The notes under the pieces: model-generated
Database searches by the model: none
What the model was told of the DNA's origin: nothing
The model's input: the letters and a program-made list of their open reading frames with translations, nothing else
Shown here: piece by piece, positions 1 through 9,922 of the stretch
Position numbering within the stretch: the stretch's first letter is position 1
How the letters are laid out: every line of letters starts with the position of its first letter
Translations under genes and position numbers: made by a program
NCBI GenBank assembly: GCA_022539475.1
Contig: VCMS01000172.1
Span: 53,675 to 117,674, forward strand
Length of the DNA stretch: 64,000 bases
Direction of reading: 5' to 3'
From: Gracilaria domingensis
Taxonomy: Eukaryota; Rhodophyta; Florideophyceae; Gracilariales; Gracilariaceae

Positions 1-604
1 TCATTTTTGGAAACCTACAATATTTAATGTGACACCGATCACGTGATTGTATCTTTATGTGACATTCGTCCAAATAAATTGACAATGTCTTACATGCTGA
101 CGCCTGTAATTACTTGTTAGTTTGTGTCAACAAACGGCGATTCCCGCAAGCTCCATGTGGTGGCGTTTCTTAGGGGGTGTCCTGCCGTCTCAGGGACACC
201 CCCGAAGAATTTTTTTTTCCTATATCTCCGCGGGGAGACAGGCGAAGTGCAGCGTGGAAGCTGCACTTCACATCTCCCCCGCCCGCTGCGGCGCCAGCCG
301 CAAGACAGGAGCGTGCTGCCCGTCGCGCCGCCGTGGCGCGACTGCACAGGAGCGTGCCGCCTGTCGCGCCGCAGTGGCGCGACAGCGCGGAGGAAAAGGA
401 ACGCGTCGCGCTGCCTTGGCGCGACGGCGAGGACGAGGATGGTGCCGCGCGCCAGCTGTCGCTTGCTGTCGCTAATACTGCTTGCTGGGGCGCGCTACAT
501 GACACGGCCATATTGGGTAAGCAGAGAAGCAATGTTTATCGGTGTGTAACAGCAGAAGTGCGCATGAAGATTCTAGGCATAGAGAGGAGAGCGAGACTCG
601 TCAT

Positions 605-796
605 TCATCCGTCAATTATTGCATCAAGATCTGCCAGTAGCAGACGAACCGGGTCTAAGTTGTCACGATGACGGGCGATGAGAACGAAGGAGATGCCGTC
701 ATGAAGGCCTCGCTGGTAAGGGAGTGGCGCATCCCTCACGTACTCGCGTACTTCTTGAGCAACGGCCGCCTCAGTGTTGCGTGTAGTTGTTGACAT
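605..796 (-). CDS. Antisense LTR-encoded small protein, short form
   Basis: This 63-codon ORF starts at ATG 796 and runs antisense to the LTR. Its C-terminal half (LP..RG...G....., then an H, then LL......A) follows the same pattern as the C-terminal halves of the antisense ORFs at 14231-14641 and 35544-35966. It also starts at the matching place in the LTR, upstream of the TATA region. The acidic N-terminal segment of the two longer versions is almost entirely missing here. Function unknown. The short length makes coding status less certain than for the 136-aa version. Conservation of position, strand and C-terminal pattern in three diverged LTRs is the main argument that it is real. Confidence 0.45.
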   Translation of the reverse strand: MSTTTRNTEAAVAQEVREYVRDAPLPYQRGLHDGISFVLIARHRDNLDPVRLLLADLDAIIDG

Positions 797-1163
797 GATT
801 CCAACAAAGGTCAACCAGCCTTGAAGGATGAGGACGGCCATCACCAGGACAACACGACCTTGAATGATAACGAGAACCAAGGAGAACTACCCCAAGACAA
901 CTGAGGAAGGGTTCCACCCCCCAGTTCCGGGACAGCATCCTTCAATACAAACAGAAATGATGGAAGAGCATGGAACGCGAACGATACCTGGAAATTCCCT
1001 AGAGCGACCTAACACCATCTCACCACTGGCCAATCGCCAGCCAACATAGCGGAGAACCGTATGTCGACATCACTACCTACTATGGATATGGTGAGCAGAC
1101 TAGGGTATTTGGTGGAAGCCGATGTTCAGCATGCAACTTAAGATACACAAAGCATTGAGATTG

Positions 1164-1219
1164 TAGATATAAACCCCCGAACCCGAGCGCTCGAAAAGCA
1201 ACTCGGTTCGGGCAGACCA
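1164..1219 (+). promoter_or_regulatory. LTR promoter: TATA box plus palindrome
   Basis: GATATAAAC (about 1166-1174) is a TATA box for the LTR transcript. It is followed at once by CCCGAACC, an inner palindrome CGAGCGCTCG, and GGTTCGGG, which pairs with CCCGAACC. The complete element has the same layout with compensating changes (see findings). The transcription start would be expected within or just after the palindrome. Confidence 0.6.
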
Positions 1220-1883
1220 CTCCCCCCCTCGACGACCCCCCCATCCTTTCCTCTCTCGCCTTTCTCCCTTCCTTTCCGTCGTCACCAACCTTCTTTCCTT
1301 TGGCAATCCCACCTTCCCTCAGCGCAGTCTGCGCCTCCCTGCCACCAACCTTTCCCCCTACATTTCCTTATTCCCGGCGGCCCGGTCTCACGCCGCTCTC
1401 TACACAGTCGCCTTGTGCTGCCCTTCATTGGGTTCGTCCGCACATTGCGATGATATCTAGATTCTCGTTCCCCCGGACGGACGTGAGCAGTGGTACGCAT
1501 TGCACGGGTTCCCTTCTTGTCGTCACCTCGCCTGGTTACTAGGTTTATGGTGGTATCAACGACAGGATCGAACGCCTTAGCCCTGCCTATTCTACTGTTC
1601 CGCCGACAGTCTTGGTGTGTTGGTCTGTTACCGCTGCATTCTACCGTTGTGTTGGCATTCGGCATTGAACGCCAAACCACACTCTCGTTTAATTACTCTC
1701 TTCGCTTCCTGTTAGCGGAAAGTTTCTTCTATTTGGGGGTTATCTTGTCTGCTCCTGCAGGCATCTGAGCTACGTTAACTTGTCGCCCATTCTGGGCTGG
1801 TACTCTCGAGCATTTATTGTGTCGCTCTCCTTGGGTTTGTCACCACCCGCGTCGTTTCCCCCAAAAATGGCGTCCACACTCCA

Positions 1884-2741
1884 GTAGCATAGTTTCAGGC
1901 TACTTAGCCGAAGTTTTTGATGCACATCTCTCGATAAACGATGTCACGTGGTAACGCGAGAAAAGAAAAGCGCGATGGGAGCATTAGGGTTTTTTGAGCA
2001 CCGCCTTTTTATGAAGTTCTCCAGACAGTTAAGGCTAGAATGTAAAGCACAAGCTAATCTATCATACTGTAAATCTGGAATGTCTTTAATTCTCTTTTTT
2101 TCTTGAGAGTCCAATATTGGCAACTTCCCGCAGCTCCCAGAGTTATGACACGACATGACGAACTATTGAATAGTATCAGGAAGGTATGTTCAGCGCTTTA
2201 AGATTTCAATATTGCTTGTACATCCGAGAGAGGGCGGTTGTGAAGGTGGGAACGGACTCCTTACTCATTCCAAGCTCATCAAACAGCTGGCAGGATTCCC
2301 GGGTCACAACATGCAGAAAACTGGATTGTAGTCGCCCCTCTCAACCGCGACAATCTCGAAACAGCGCGTTCGGCGAAGGAGCCTGTCGCTGCGCCGTTCT
2401 CGTTCTCTTCCATGCCCCATGAGATTGCCAACCCCAAGGACACCCCGCTCAAGCTAAATGCAGCCTTTCTCAGCGGCTTCCGAAGCGAGAGCATTCGGTA
2501 GCAGCCGTATACCGCCGATGGCCGTCACCTCCAGCTCTCAGTATCAAGGTAAAGCCACATATCAGCACCATGCACATGCTGCATGTGATCATGAAACCAT
2601 ATCATCCTCCGACGCTGTTCCAACACCCCGTCGCCAACCACGTGACACAATGTGCAGCAGCCACGACAAAGCAAGGGGTAGAGATTCGCGATCAAGACGT
2701 ACACCAACGTTTCATTTGCAGTCCATAGCGAAGTTTCCAGT
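1884..2741. other. Intergenic, with a possible coding relic
   Basis: No intact gene is seen. Between about 2230 and 2510 on the plus strand two short open segments look coding-like: one ends near 2330, the other covers about 2325-2503 in another frame and ends at a TAG. Together they could be a frameshifted gene remnant or exon remnant. No family is recognised. Confidence 0.2.
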
Positions 2742-3704
2742 CTAGTGGTCAAATTTCTTTCTCAGAAGTGCAGTGAAAACCAAGGACACAAGGAATTGCA
2801 ACACTGAAAGCACAGAGTCGTAAATTGCGGTGGCCTTGTGAAACGGATCTGGTTGTCTTGTAGCGTTTACGATGCCACAGATGTGTTCGACGATGTCGAA
2901 CAGCGTACCCACCACAGGAACATGGCCAATGATCAATCCCACGATGAAAGCGCAATCTGTGAATCTTGTCAATGGAGTTTGTTGCCGCCATGCCTGCGGG
3001 CCCGAGCACGCTTCGTTGTTCAATGAATCCTCAGTTCCGCGATAAATGCTGTAGATACCACTTGTAAACACGTACCAGGTAGATATTCCATTCGTCACGA
3101 TCGTTAAAACCAGTCCTGCAATCACACGAATCATACGAAGCTTATCTTCACGAAAACCATCTTCTTCGATTTCGAGTGGCACCAGCGTTGCCAACGTTAA
3201 CGAAACCAGCAACGAATAACAATGGAGGATGCTGGCTAATACCAACTGAAACGTATTGCCCGAGATGCCTCTTGTGTACAAAGCGCCAGGACCGACGATC
3301 TCCCACAGTTTCGACCCTTGGTATGCCGAATGAACTAGGATAGGTACAAGCCCAACGAATACAAACGGAGCCATGTATGAGAAGAAAGGCGCAAGTATCA
3401 GAGAGAAACATGCGATAATTTCATCAAAAGATACCCATAGGAGTACAAAACCTGCGCAATGGAGCAGAACAGAAGCCAGAGAGGCATCCGTCTTCCCATA
3501 TGTACATTCGACTGAGCCAGGACTAGTACCGTTTCCCGTGTCAGTAAAGTTTTCCTTCCTAATCTGCTCAGATAATCGATATGGAGAGGCCAACTTTCTT
3601 GTTAGGGGAAAGGCATGAACAAGAAGGAGGGGAATGGGTAGAAGAGAAAGACGGAGAAGTAGACGACGTTTTGCAGTCTCTCTCTCTCTCTCCTTTATAG
3701 TCAT
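2742..3704 (-). CDS. Multipass membrane protein, unknown function
   Basis: This 320-aa ORF starts at ATG 3704 and stops at TAG 2742. The first 35 residues have a basic stretch (ending AKRR) followed by a leucine-rich core, compatible with a signal anchor. A short Asn/Ser/Thr-rich segment with one Cys follows. Then come about six hydrophobic segments, roughly at residues 75-95, 100-125, 150-178, 192-217, 248-270 and 290-313. The family is not recognised; a plasma-membrane or endomembrane protein is inferred from topology only. Odd point: only about 40 bases separate the ATG from the stop codon of the retrotransposon lying upstream, and the first codons overlap TATAAAGG followed by a GA run. 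The natural promoter may therefore have been displaced or the true start may differ; there is no other early ATG. Confidence 0.7.
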   Translation of the reverse strand: MTIKERERETAKRRLLLRLSLLPIPLLLVHAFPLTRKLASPYRLSEQIRKENFTDTGNGTSPGSVECTYGKTDASLASVLLHCAGFVLLWVSFDEIIACFSLILAPFFSYMAPFVFVGLVPILVHSAYQGSKLWEIVGPGALYTRGISGNTFQLVLASILHCYSLLVSLTLATLVPLEIEEDGFREDKLRMIRVIAGLVLTIVTNGISTWYVFTSGIYSIYRGTEDSLNNEACSGPQAWRQQTPLTRFTDCAFIVGLIIGHVPVVGTLFDIVEHICGIVNATRQPDPFHKATAIYDSVLSVLQFLVSLVFTALLRKKFDH

Positions 3705-3745
3705 CTGCCCCCAACTACGAGGCAGAAGTAAAGCTATTTCTATGT

Positions 3746-5182
3746 CTAGAAGTAACCTTCTCTCCTAAAGAATGCCAAAAACTTTGACGGCCATTGCTTA
3801 ATCATATCTATCATGCGCTTGTCTTTTCTTTCTCTGGGGGTTGGTAATTCATTCCTACTTGACGCGTTAATTAGTGGGCATCGAAACAACACGTGATCAG
3901 CATCCTTCTTGGCGTTGGTGCCGCAGCTGCATCGTACCATTTTCTTTTCCATGTAAGATGCCACTGGGTGCAAGGAACTAACATGTCCTGTCGCAAACTG
4001 TGCCAAAAGAACCTCGGCATTTCTTGCCTCGTTTCAATCTTTGATATCGCACAATTGTGCAATAGATTTGCTTCGCTGCTTTGTTCTGATTACTGACATG
4101 GCATCCGCGTAGTCGATCGGAACTTTAAGCTGAATCTGCAGCGGGTAGCTAAGGCCAGACTTTGCAAGATTGTCGACGAGGTCGTTCGGCGCAAACCCAC
4201 AGTGACTAGGAATCCATGAAATGTACACGATGCAGGTTTCACAGAGATCTTTGAGTTCCAGCGCAAGCAGTTGAAGAGTGCGGCATTGCTTGCGCAGATT
4301 TCCCTGTAGGGCTTGTATAAAGGCCCACGAGTCTGTGAAGATCCGGACAACGCCTTTCGCCCGTCCTCGTAACGCTTTGATCGCTGTTGTCATGGCGCGA
4401 ATCTCGGCCGTATAAGAGCATACATGCACTCCAGCTGGGATAACATCCTGCTCTGGAGTCGGCTGATGATTCCAATATATCACGTATGCTCCGGCGCCGA
4501 CCGGACAGGGATGAAGAAATCGGATCGGGAGGGTATCTCCATCTTTGTCTGTGACAGTGCGCTCGATATCATTGAGAGTGTAGGCTATATGGTATCCATC
4601 ATCGTATTGTATCCACATTGTAGGTCGTCTTTTCTTGCATTGTACAAATTTTTGAACGCAGTTTTGGTCGTCAAATGATGCGCTCTCGTACATTGGTGTC
4701 CCACAGAACCATCCGTTGGTCCATTCGACAGCTGCTCCACTCTTCCAATCTTCTTGGTTGCCAGCATACTGCCCAACCGAGCCATCACACCACACGTCAC
4801 ATTCTCCTGCTGGGAGTCTGTTGAGCAATGCGATGATCGCTGCTCTCTGGGCTTCTATACTGTCTTCTTTAGAGCACTGTGCTTCGTCAAAGTGAACCCC
4901 TGTGAGTTGCAGAGTACCCATCTCCTCCGGGAGGGTTTCCCGGTCTTGGAGCTGGAGCAGTCCTTTTTCGGCCAGGAAAGCTTCAGTAGTCTTTTTAAGG
5001 AGGGTCGTTTCTTTCTGACGCGGGCCGTTCTCATCTCTTTCAATGTGCGTTTGAGAGGTGTTGCGGCCTTGTGTCTCATAGCTCGCTCGTACAGTGAGGC
5101 GGCTTGTTGCTTGGCTACAGTTTCCATTGGAGCTAGATTTGCTAGCTCGCGAAGCGCTTGTATTGATGTTGACGAAACGCAT
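3746..5182 (-). pseudogene. LINE RNase H and C-terminal CCHC domain, with in-frame stop
   Basis: One reading frame, interrupted only by TGA at 4034-4036, encodes the distal part of ORF2. RNase H catalytic candidates are visible: Asp in VWCDGS (around 4787), Glu in YTAEIRAM, Asp in IFTDSW, and a late WIPSHCG...D segment. The spacing between the first Asp and the Glu is about 120 residues, far more than usual, because a segment of about 80 residues appears inserted. Past the TGA the frame continues with a LLAQFATGH segment and CSCGTN...H...RCP, the Cys/His motif typical of LINE C-termini. The residues before about 5040 overlap the RT frame and are not native. Inactive copy. Confidence 0.8.
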
Positions 5183-6579
5183 CCTGTTTGTATGCGCAGC
5201 GCTTCATTTCGAGCTGTTTCAACTGTGGCAACAAGTGAAACGGATGCATTTGGGACGGTTATGCCCGCTCCATAAGAGGCAATCGGCTCGGCGAAGCCCT
5301 TTCGAACGGTTTCATTCGTGTTCCAGTTGCACTTCCAAGATCTGCGTGTGAGGCATCGCATGAGGCTATTCCTTTGCTTGTATTTCGCTCGAACTAGCTC
5401 CAGGTGCGACCGAAAGGTTAGCGGGTTATCGAGCATTACATCAAGAAATCTCCCGCATTCGCTAGGGAGGATTTCTTGTTCGCCGATTTTGACTGTGTAG
5501 AGCTCTTTTTGGGTTTTCCAGTTTGAGTTTGTGAACAGGAGGATTACAGTTTTGAACGGGTTCAAGAGTATATCATTTTCTTTGCAATACAGCTCCAGGG
5601 CGTTGATCGCCTTCTGCAGATCTTGTTGTTCTTTCAAAGGTTCGGCTTCCGTTGTCCAGATCGCAGTGTCGTCTGCAAATAGATTAGTGTTAGCCGTGTT
5701 CACGGCCTTTCTTATTGCAGACGGCAGGTCCGCAAGGAACGCCGTCCAGAGCCCTGGAGAGAGTGTACCTCCTTGTGGGAGGCCTTGGAGTACAAGTCTC
5801 TCCGAGGTGAGGGTAGAGTTCCAGCGGCATTTCCATCTACGGTCCATTCCAAATGACCTTAAACATTGCCAGAGGTACGGGGGGCACCCCATATCCCTCA
5901 ATTTGGAGAACAGCATATGGTGCGGAACTCGCTCATAGGCCTTCGAGAAGTCACACAGCGTGGCGAGAGTGTTCTGTGAATTATTCCAGCCGTTCCTGAT
6001 ATTTTGGGTAAAAGCCGCGACTTGTTCCTCTGTGTTCCTTCCAATTCTGAAGCCTGCCTGTTCGGGTGGGAGATTTAGTTCCAGCCACTGCATTAGCAGC
6101 TTGTGGACGAGTCTCTCCGCTGTTCTCGAGATGACCGAAGTCAGGGATATTGGTCGGAACTTTCCGGGTGTTCCGGGCTTTGGGATTGGAACGAGTGTGA
6201 CAGCCCTCCATTTTGTGGGTGTGACACCTTCGCGGTAGAATCTGTTTATGAGGTTGAGAAGACGATATACTCCTGATTCGGACAGTCTGCGAAGGAAGGC
6301 AATTTCAACCCCATCTGGCCCTATTGTACATTCTTCATCCATGTCGTTAAGCACAGAGTTTATATTTTCAAGCGTGAACTGGGTTGGGGTGCTACACTGT
6401 ACGGTTTTCTTGTAGTGATCTAAGGCCGCACAATATCGGTTTCTTCGGGCCACAAACTTTCCACGCGTTCGGGCTGCTGAGAGCTCTGTGCGCAAAAACC
6501 AGTCGCCGCGTTTTCGGTCGGACCAGTTCTCTCCGTTCGGAGGGCACATTGAAGAAGGTGATCTTCGGTTGTGGTCCAT
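4855..6579 (-). pseudogene. LINE reverse transcriptase (frameshifted ORF2)
   Basis: The 574-aa open frame runs from ATG 6579. The same frame is open back to about 6705 without an ATG and already looks like ORF2 there (a KREKW segment). Reverse transcriptase landmarks are visible: a KFRPISLTSV block, the QAGFRIGRNTEEQ block, GLPQGGTLSP, and the catalytic box NLFADDTAIW, with FADD in place of the usual YADD. Towards its end the frame shifts (about 5040): the last 65 or so residues are out of frame, and the natural continuation is in the frame of the 3746-5182 ORF, which overlaps it. The protein would copy LINE RNA into DNA at the target site; this copy cannot make the full product. Confidence 0.85.
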
Positions 6580-6710
6580 GGCTTTGAGAATATTCCATAG
6601 TTTGTGTCCTTCGGTCTGCGGTTCCAGACCTGATACCAGTTGTTGCCATTTTTCTCGCTTCAGGCGATCGATACAGCGGGATGTTTGACTCTTGGTTTGC
6701 AGTCATCTTT

Positions 6711-7347
6711 GGCCAACATATGATGGTCGGAGAGCCATTGACAAGACCCTATTCACCACTATATCAAGATCCAGATGGGTATGACGTGAACGCAATATTC
6801 TTGCGAAGTGAAACGAGAGAAAACGCGGGAAAACGCGTACACAGCAGGTGATTGTACGATAGTAGCAAGTGGGCCTTAACAAAAAGATGCAAGCTTTATG
6901 CACTCTGTTGTTGTACAAGGCTAAAAAATATGGACTTTCTGTGTCAGTGACAGGTTGTATTGTGCGTATCATTTGGGAGCTGGAAGTGAACTTGGGGAGG
7001 AGGAGGTACTGACTAATGGTCAAATGAGGAGGTTGGAAAAGCTTCAAACTGTGTCGTGCAGCCAAGAGGAGATCATAAGGTATGTACCTTTCGGGGTTAT
7101 ATACCTAAGTTTAGGAAGTTTTTGCGAACGATGAAGACGTCTTTGTTGGATTTTTCTGATCTAGGTTTGTTTCTCTTTGGAGCTTTCGTCAGGGACAAGA
7201 ACCCTTGAGTGCTGTAATTCTCCACAGAGAAAGGATTTTCGGCTCATGCCGTCATTTGTTTCTTCACGTCTCTCTTTTCGTCAACAGAACGGCAAGTATT
7301 AGTTAAAAAAGCTATCTTGTTCGTACGTAGCCATCGCCGAATACCAG
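6711..7347. other. Intergenic, no gene seen
   Basis: AT-moderate sequence with only short, unconvincing ORFs. It lies between the 5' side of the LINE copy and the 3' end of the Thr/Pro-rich protein gene. Confidence 0.5.
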
Positions 7348-8613
7348 CTAAGCAGAACATGTATTAGCAGATCTATACCATTCACGAACGAGCTGACATC
7401 CAAAGGCTTCACACGGGAAAAGAATCACACCATACAAAGCAACCTTTGTGCTCCTGCCTCCAACTTGAACCTCATATGTTTCACCCGCTTGCAACTGAAC
7501 TGTGAACACATGAGGATCAAAATCGGAAGTAAACACAATCTTTCCACGCCCATTCTTGTTGTGATAAGCCTTGTTGAAGTTCTGCTTCCCGTCCATAATA
7601 GTTCCCGTTTTGCTAACAAGCGTGAAGGGCACAGACACAATTTGCAGCCAGACATCGTTGTGGTCGAGCTTATCGCTGGTGAACATGTCGAGCGTCAGCG
7701 CGTAGCGCGCGGTGTAAAGCGGGGTGAAAGAGTAACGCAACGTTGCTCGTCCAGCGGGGTCTGTCCTCGTGCGGTCATCATCAAACTTGTACTGCATGGA
7801 ATCTTCTGCTTCTTCCCAATCTCTACGTTCGTCTTCATCTCTGGTTTTATTGTACGTCAAGGCTGGGATATAGATGCAATAATCTGTTGGTGGCACAATG
7901 GCAGTGGTGGTGGGTGGAAGAGTGGTGGCCATCGTGGTGGCAGGTGGAAGCGTCGTAGCAGTAGTTGTAGTAGTGGTGCTGATGCTGGTCGTAGTGGCCG
8001 GTGGGAGAGTGGTAGTAGTAGTTGTAGTAGCTGGCAGAGTTGTAGTCGGTGGCAGAGTGGTACTCGTAGTTGCGGTAGTGGTGGTCGGTGGCAGAGTGGT
8101 ACTCGTAGTTGCGGTAGTGGTGGTCGGTGGCAGAGTGGTGCTCGTAGTTGCGGTAGTGGTAGTCGGTGGCAGAGTGGTAGTCGAAGTAGTCGTCGGCGGC
8201 ACCGTAATCGTATCATCGTCACTGCACGAAAAGGTAATGGTAGAAGAAACCACGTCGCCAGTACTGAGTCTGCACTTGACATGATACACATCCAAGTCGG
8301 GGATCCAAGCAGCTGCACCCGCATTGAATGTATCGCCGGTCATGACATACGGCAAGACACGTTCATTTCGGAAAAAGTTGCCGTTGACAAAAAACTTTGC
8401 CCAGACGGGCGACTGGTCCTCGGGGGGGATGCACACGACGGTGAACGGGGACGGCAGATCGTCGCGACAGAGAGTGACTTTGGCTGGCAGAATCGGGCCG
8501 GGTTCCCAACCAGACATGGATCCTGGGACGGCTGCTTCGAATATTTGCAGCGTTTGAGCATTCGACAAGGCCAGGTACAGAGAAAACGAAAGAGCTAAAA
8601 GTTGAAACGACAT
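7348..8613 (-). CDS. Secreted Thr/Pro-rich (mucin-like) protein
   Basis: This 421-aa ORF runs from ATG 8613 to TAG 7348. It starts with a signal peptide (about 19 residues, ending SNAQ). An N-terminal domain with several Cys (about residues 20-130) follows, then a low-complexity linker of Thr, Pro, Ala and Leu (about 135-245) with repeated LPPTTTTATTSTT units. A C-terminal domain of about 165 residues is rich in beta-type sequence and starts CIYIPALTYN. The linker should be heavily O-glycosylated, typical of extracellular matrix or cell-wall proteins that join two folded modules. The C-terminal module resembles a carbohydrate-binding beta-sandwich in character, but I cannot assign a family. 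A TATA box lies 165 nt upstream. Secretion to the cell wall is inferred from the signal peptide and linker. Confidence 0.85.
   Translation of the reverse strand: MSFQLLALSFSLYLALSNAQTLQIFEAAVPGSMSGWEPGPILPAKVTLCRDDLPSPFTVVCIPPEDQSPVWAKFFVNGNFFRNERVLPYVMTGDTFNAGAAAWIPDLDVYHVKCRLSTGDVVSSTITFSCSDDDTITVPPTTTSTTTLPPTTTTATTSTTLPPTTTTATTSTTLPPTTTTATTSTTLPPTTTLPATTTTTTTLPPATTTSISTTTTTTATTLPPATTMATTLPPTTTAIVPPTDYCIYIPALTYNKTRDEDERRDWEEAEDSMQYKFDDDRTRTDPAGRATLRYSFTPLYTARYALTLDMFTSDKLDHNDVWLQIVSVPFTLVSKTGTIMDGKQNFNKAYHNKNGRGKIVFTSDFDPHVFTVQLQAGETYEVQVGGRSTKVALYGVILFPCEAFGCQLVREWYRSANTCSA
8042..8180 (-). repeat. 39-bp coding minisatellite (Thr/Pro linker)
   Basis: Three and a half nearly identical 39-bp units (starts near 8042, 8081, 8120, 8159) encode 13-residue LPPTTTTATTSTT repeats. 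Shorter, more degenerate related units extend on the low-coordinate side. The period is a multiple of three, so copy number can change without loss of frame. Confidence 0.9.
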
Positions 8614-8775
8614 AGCGGGATAGCAAATCGAAAGTGGTTGTGGACCTCTGAACGATATGTGGCCGTTGCTGGTGGGCGGTTGGCTTCTGTATGGAATGAA
8701 TGGGGGCAGGGGTGCGGAGGAGGGTGTGAGGAGTGAGGACGAGAAGGTTAGAGAGGGCAGTAAGATGGTGCTGCC

Positions 8776-8784
8776 CCTTTATAG
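8776..8784 (-). promoter_or_regulatory. TATA box of the Thr/Pro-rich protein gene
   Basis: TATAAAGG on the minus strand, 165 nt upstream of ATG 8613. The Cys-rich secreted gene at 30598-31962 has a TATA motif at almost the same distance, which supports both. Confidence 0.55.
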
Positions 8785-9922
8785 GGAAATGAGAAGAGGG
8801 CTGTTACGTTCGGGCAGGTGAAGGCGTAGTCATGTTGGAGTGAAGCTGAATCAGAAAGCCCGTGAATGTAGCACTGTTGTGGCTTCATACAAGGGGATGA
8901 GTTGAAGCGAATTGTTTATCTGAAGAGGATTCTGTTCGGGATGACAAGTCAACTCAATCGGGATGATCTGAGCAGCGGGAGACAGGCGCTCCGGGAATTG
9001 AAACGCATTGGAGCATGGTCATTCCGCGGAGTGTATGGAGAATGTCAGGATACTAGCGTGGTATGACGCACGTGCCGTACGCACTGGCGCCTGCATCGAG
9101 TCATGCGAGTGGAGGCCTTCCTGCGTGGCGGATCTTCGTGGGGTGTTCCAGCGAAAGACCGGCTAATCCAGCGGAAGGCGTGGGTGGACGATTGCGTCCG
9201 TTAAACCTTTAGGATGAGAAGGACGCGGATTGTAGATTGATTGGATTTTGCGGTCGTCTCGTGTGGCGTGTGTGCAGGCAGGGCTGTAAATGAATCACGA
9301 ACGAACCGCCGTTGCTCATGAGCAACGCGCTGTCAGCCCGTGCGTCATGCGAGTGGAATCGCCACCGCGCTGTCCACGTCGCCAGTCAAACACGCTGTGC
9401 TACGAGCAATGCGTGGCGCACGCTGTGCACGACCATTACAACCTTCACGTCATCCGACGTGTACACGTCTGCGAACAGGTCCACGTAGTACACGTCGCTT
9501 ACGTCTCCACGCCGAAAAACAATCGCCAAAAGTTGAAAACTTTTGCGCGGTGCGCCAGTGAAGCTGTGTTTGGCACCAACAACGCACGCGTGAGCGGCGC
9601 GCGTGTGCGGCGCGCGTGCGCGGCGCGCGCGACGGCGCGCCACGGCGAGCGCAGCGCGTCGCGCAACGCTCGCGAGATGCGCGCGCGCTGCGCCGCCGCC
9701 ATTCCCTGCGCGCGTCGCGCGTCAGCTCATCTTGCGCCGCGCCTCCAGCGCCCGTTAAAAGCGCCGCCACCGTCGCGACCATCATCCTGATCCTCCACGC
9801 CCTTCCCACGCACGGCTTTCCCGACATCTCTCGGAGTTCCACCCCGCCACCACCACCGCCCCCCACGCCCAGCCCCGTCCCCGCTCCCGCCGTCCGTTGC
9901 CCGCTGGGAGCTCGTGTGTGCC
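8785..9922. other. Intergenic, becoming a GC-rich CpG block
   Basis: There is no convincing gene. From about 9590 to 9720 the sequence is extremely CpG-rich with repeated GCGCGC runs. This lies just upstream of the LPMO-like gene and probably includes its promoter and 5' leader. Overlapping ORFs on both strands here are Arg/Ala-rich artefacts of base composition. Confidence 0.5.

Larger units (their letters stand above)
156..1878 (+). mobile_element. Solo LTR, Ty3/gypsy-type family (subfamily 1)
   Basis: The 1723-bp segment starts TGTGG and ends TCCACA. It is flanked by the 5-bp direct repeat CTCCA (151-155 and 1879-1883), the footprint of integrase-mediated insertion. It shares order and motifs with the LTRs of the complete element at 13689-25065: the first 80 bases with the inverted GTGTCC/GGACAC pair, a CpG-rich palindrome array (about 320-430), an antisense small ORF, a TATA box near 1166 followed by a palindrome, the CTGGTACTCTCGAGCA segment near 1798, and the terminal AAAAATGGCGTCCACA. 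No internal gag-pol region is present, so it is a solo LTR left by LTR-LTR recombination. Its sequence differs widely from the 13689 copy, so it is a different subfamily. Confidence 0.9.
3705..6710 (-). mobile_element. Decayed non-LTR retrotransposon with RNase H
   Basis: On the minus strand this region encodes, in order, a reverse transcriptase, an RNase H and a C-terminal Cys/His motif, which is the ORF2 order of I/Jockey/R1-type LINEs carrying RNase H. The apurinic endonuclease and ORF1 are absent: the open frame begins near 6705, so the copy is probably 5'-truncated. One frameshift between RT and RNase H and one in-frame TGA (4034-4036) disable it. The 3' end is within the 41 bases between the ORF stop and the ATG of the membrane protein gene at 3704. 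No clear poly(A) or target duplication could be fixed by eye. Confidence 0.85.

Noticed and set aside
7465-8598. A 377-codon open frame on the plus strand opposite the Thr/Pro-rich gene
   Set aside because: It is the mirror of the ACN-type repeats of the minus-strand gene and reads as Ser/Gly/Arg low complexity; the minus ORF has a signal peptide and a TATA box.
9450-9870. Several overlapping Arg/Ala-rich ORFs on both strands upstream of the LPMO-like gene
   Set aside because: CpG-rich DNA with few stop codons; no domain-like sequence and mutual overlap.
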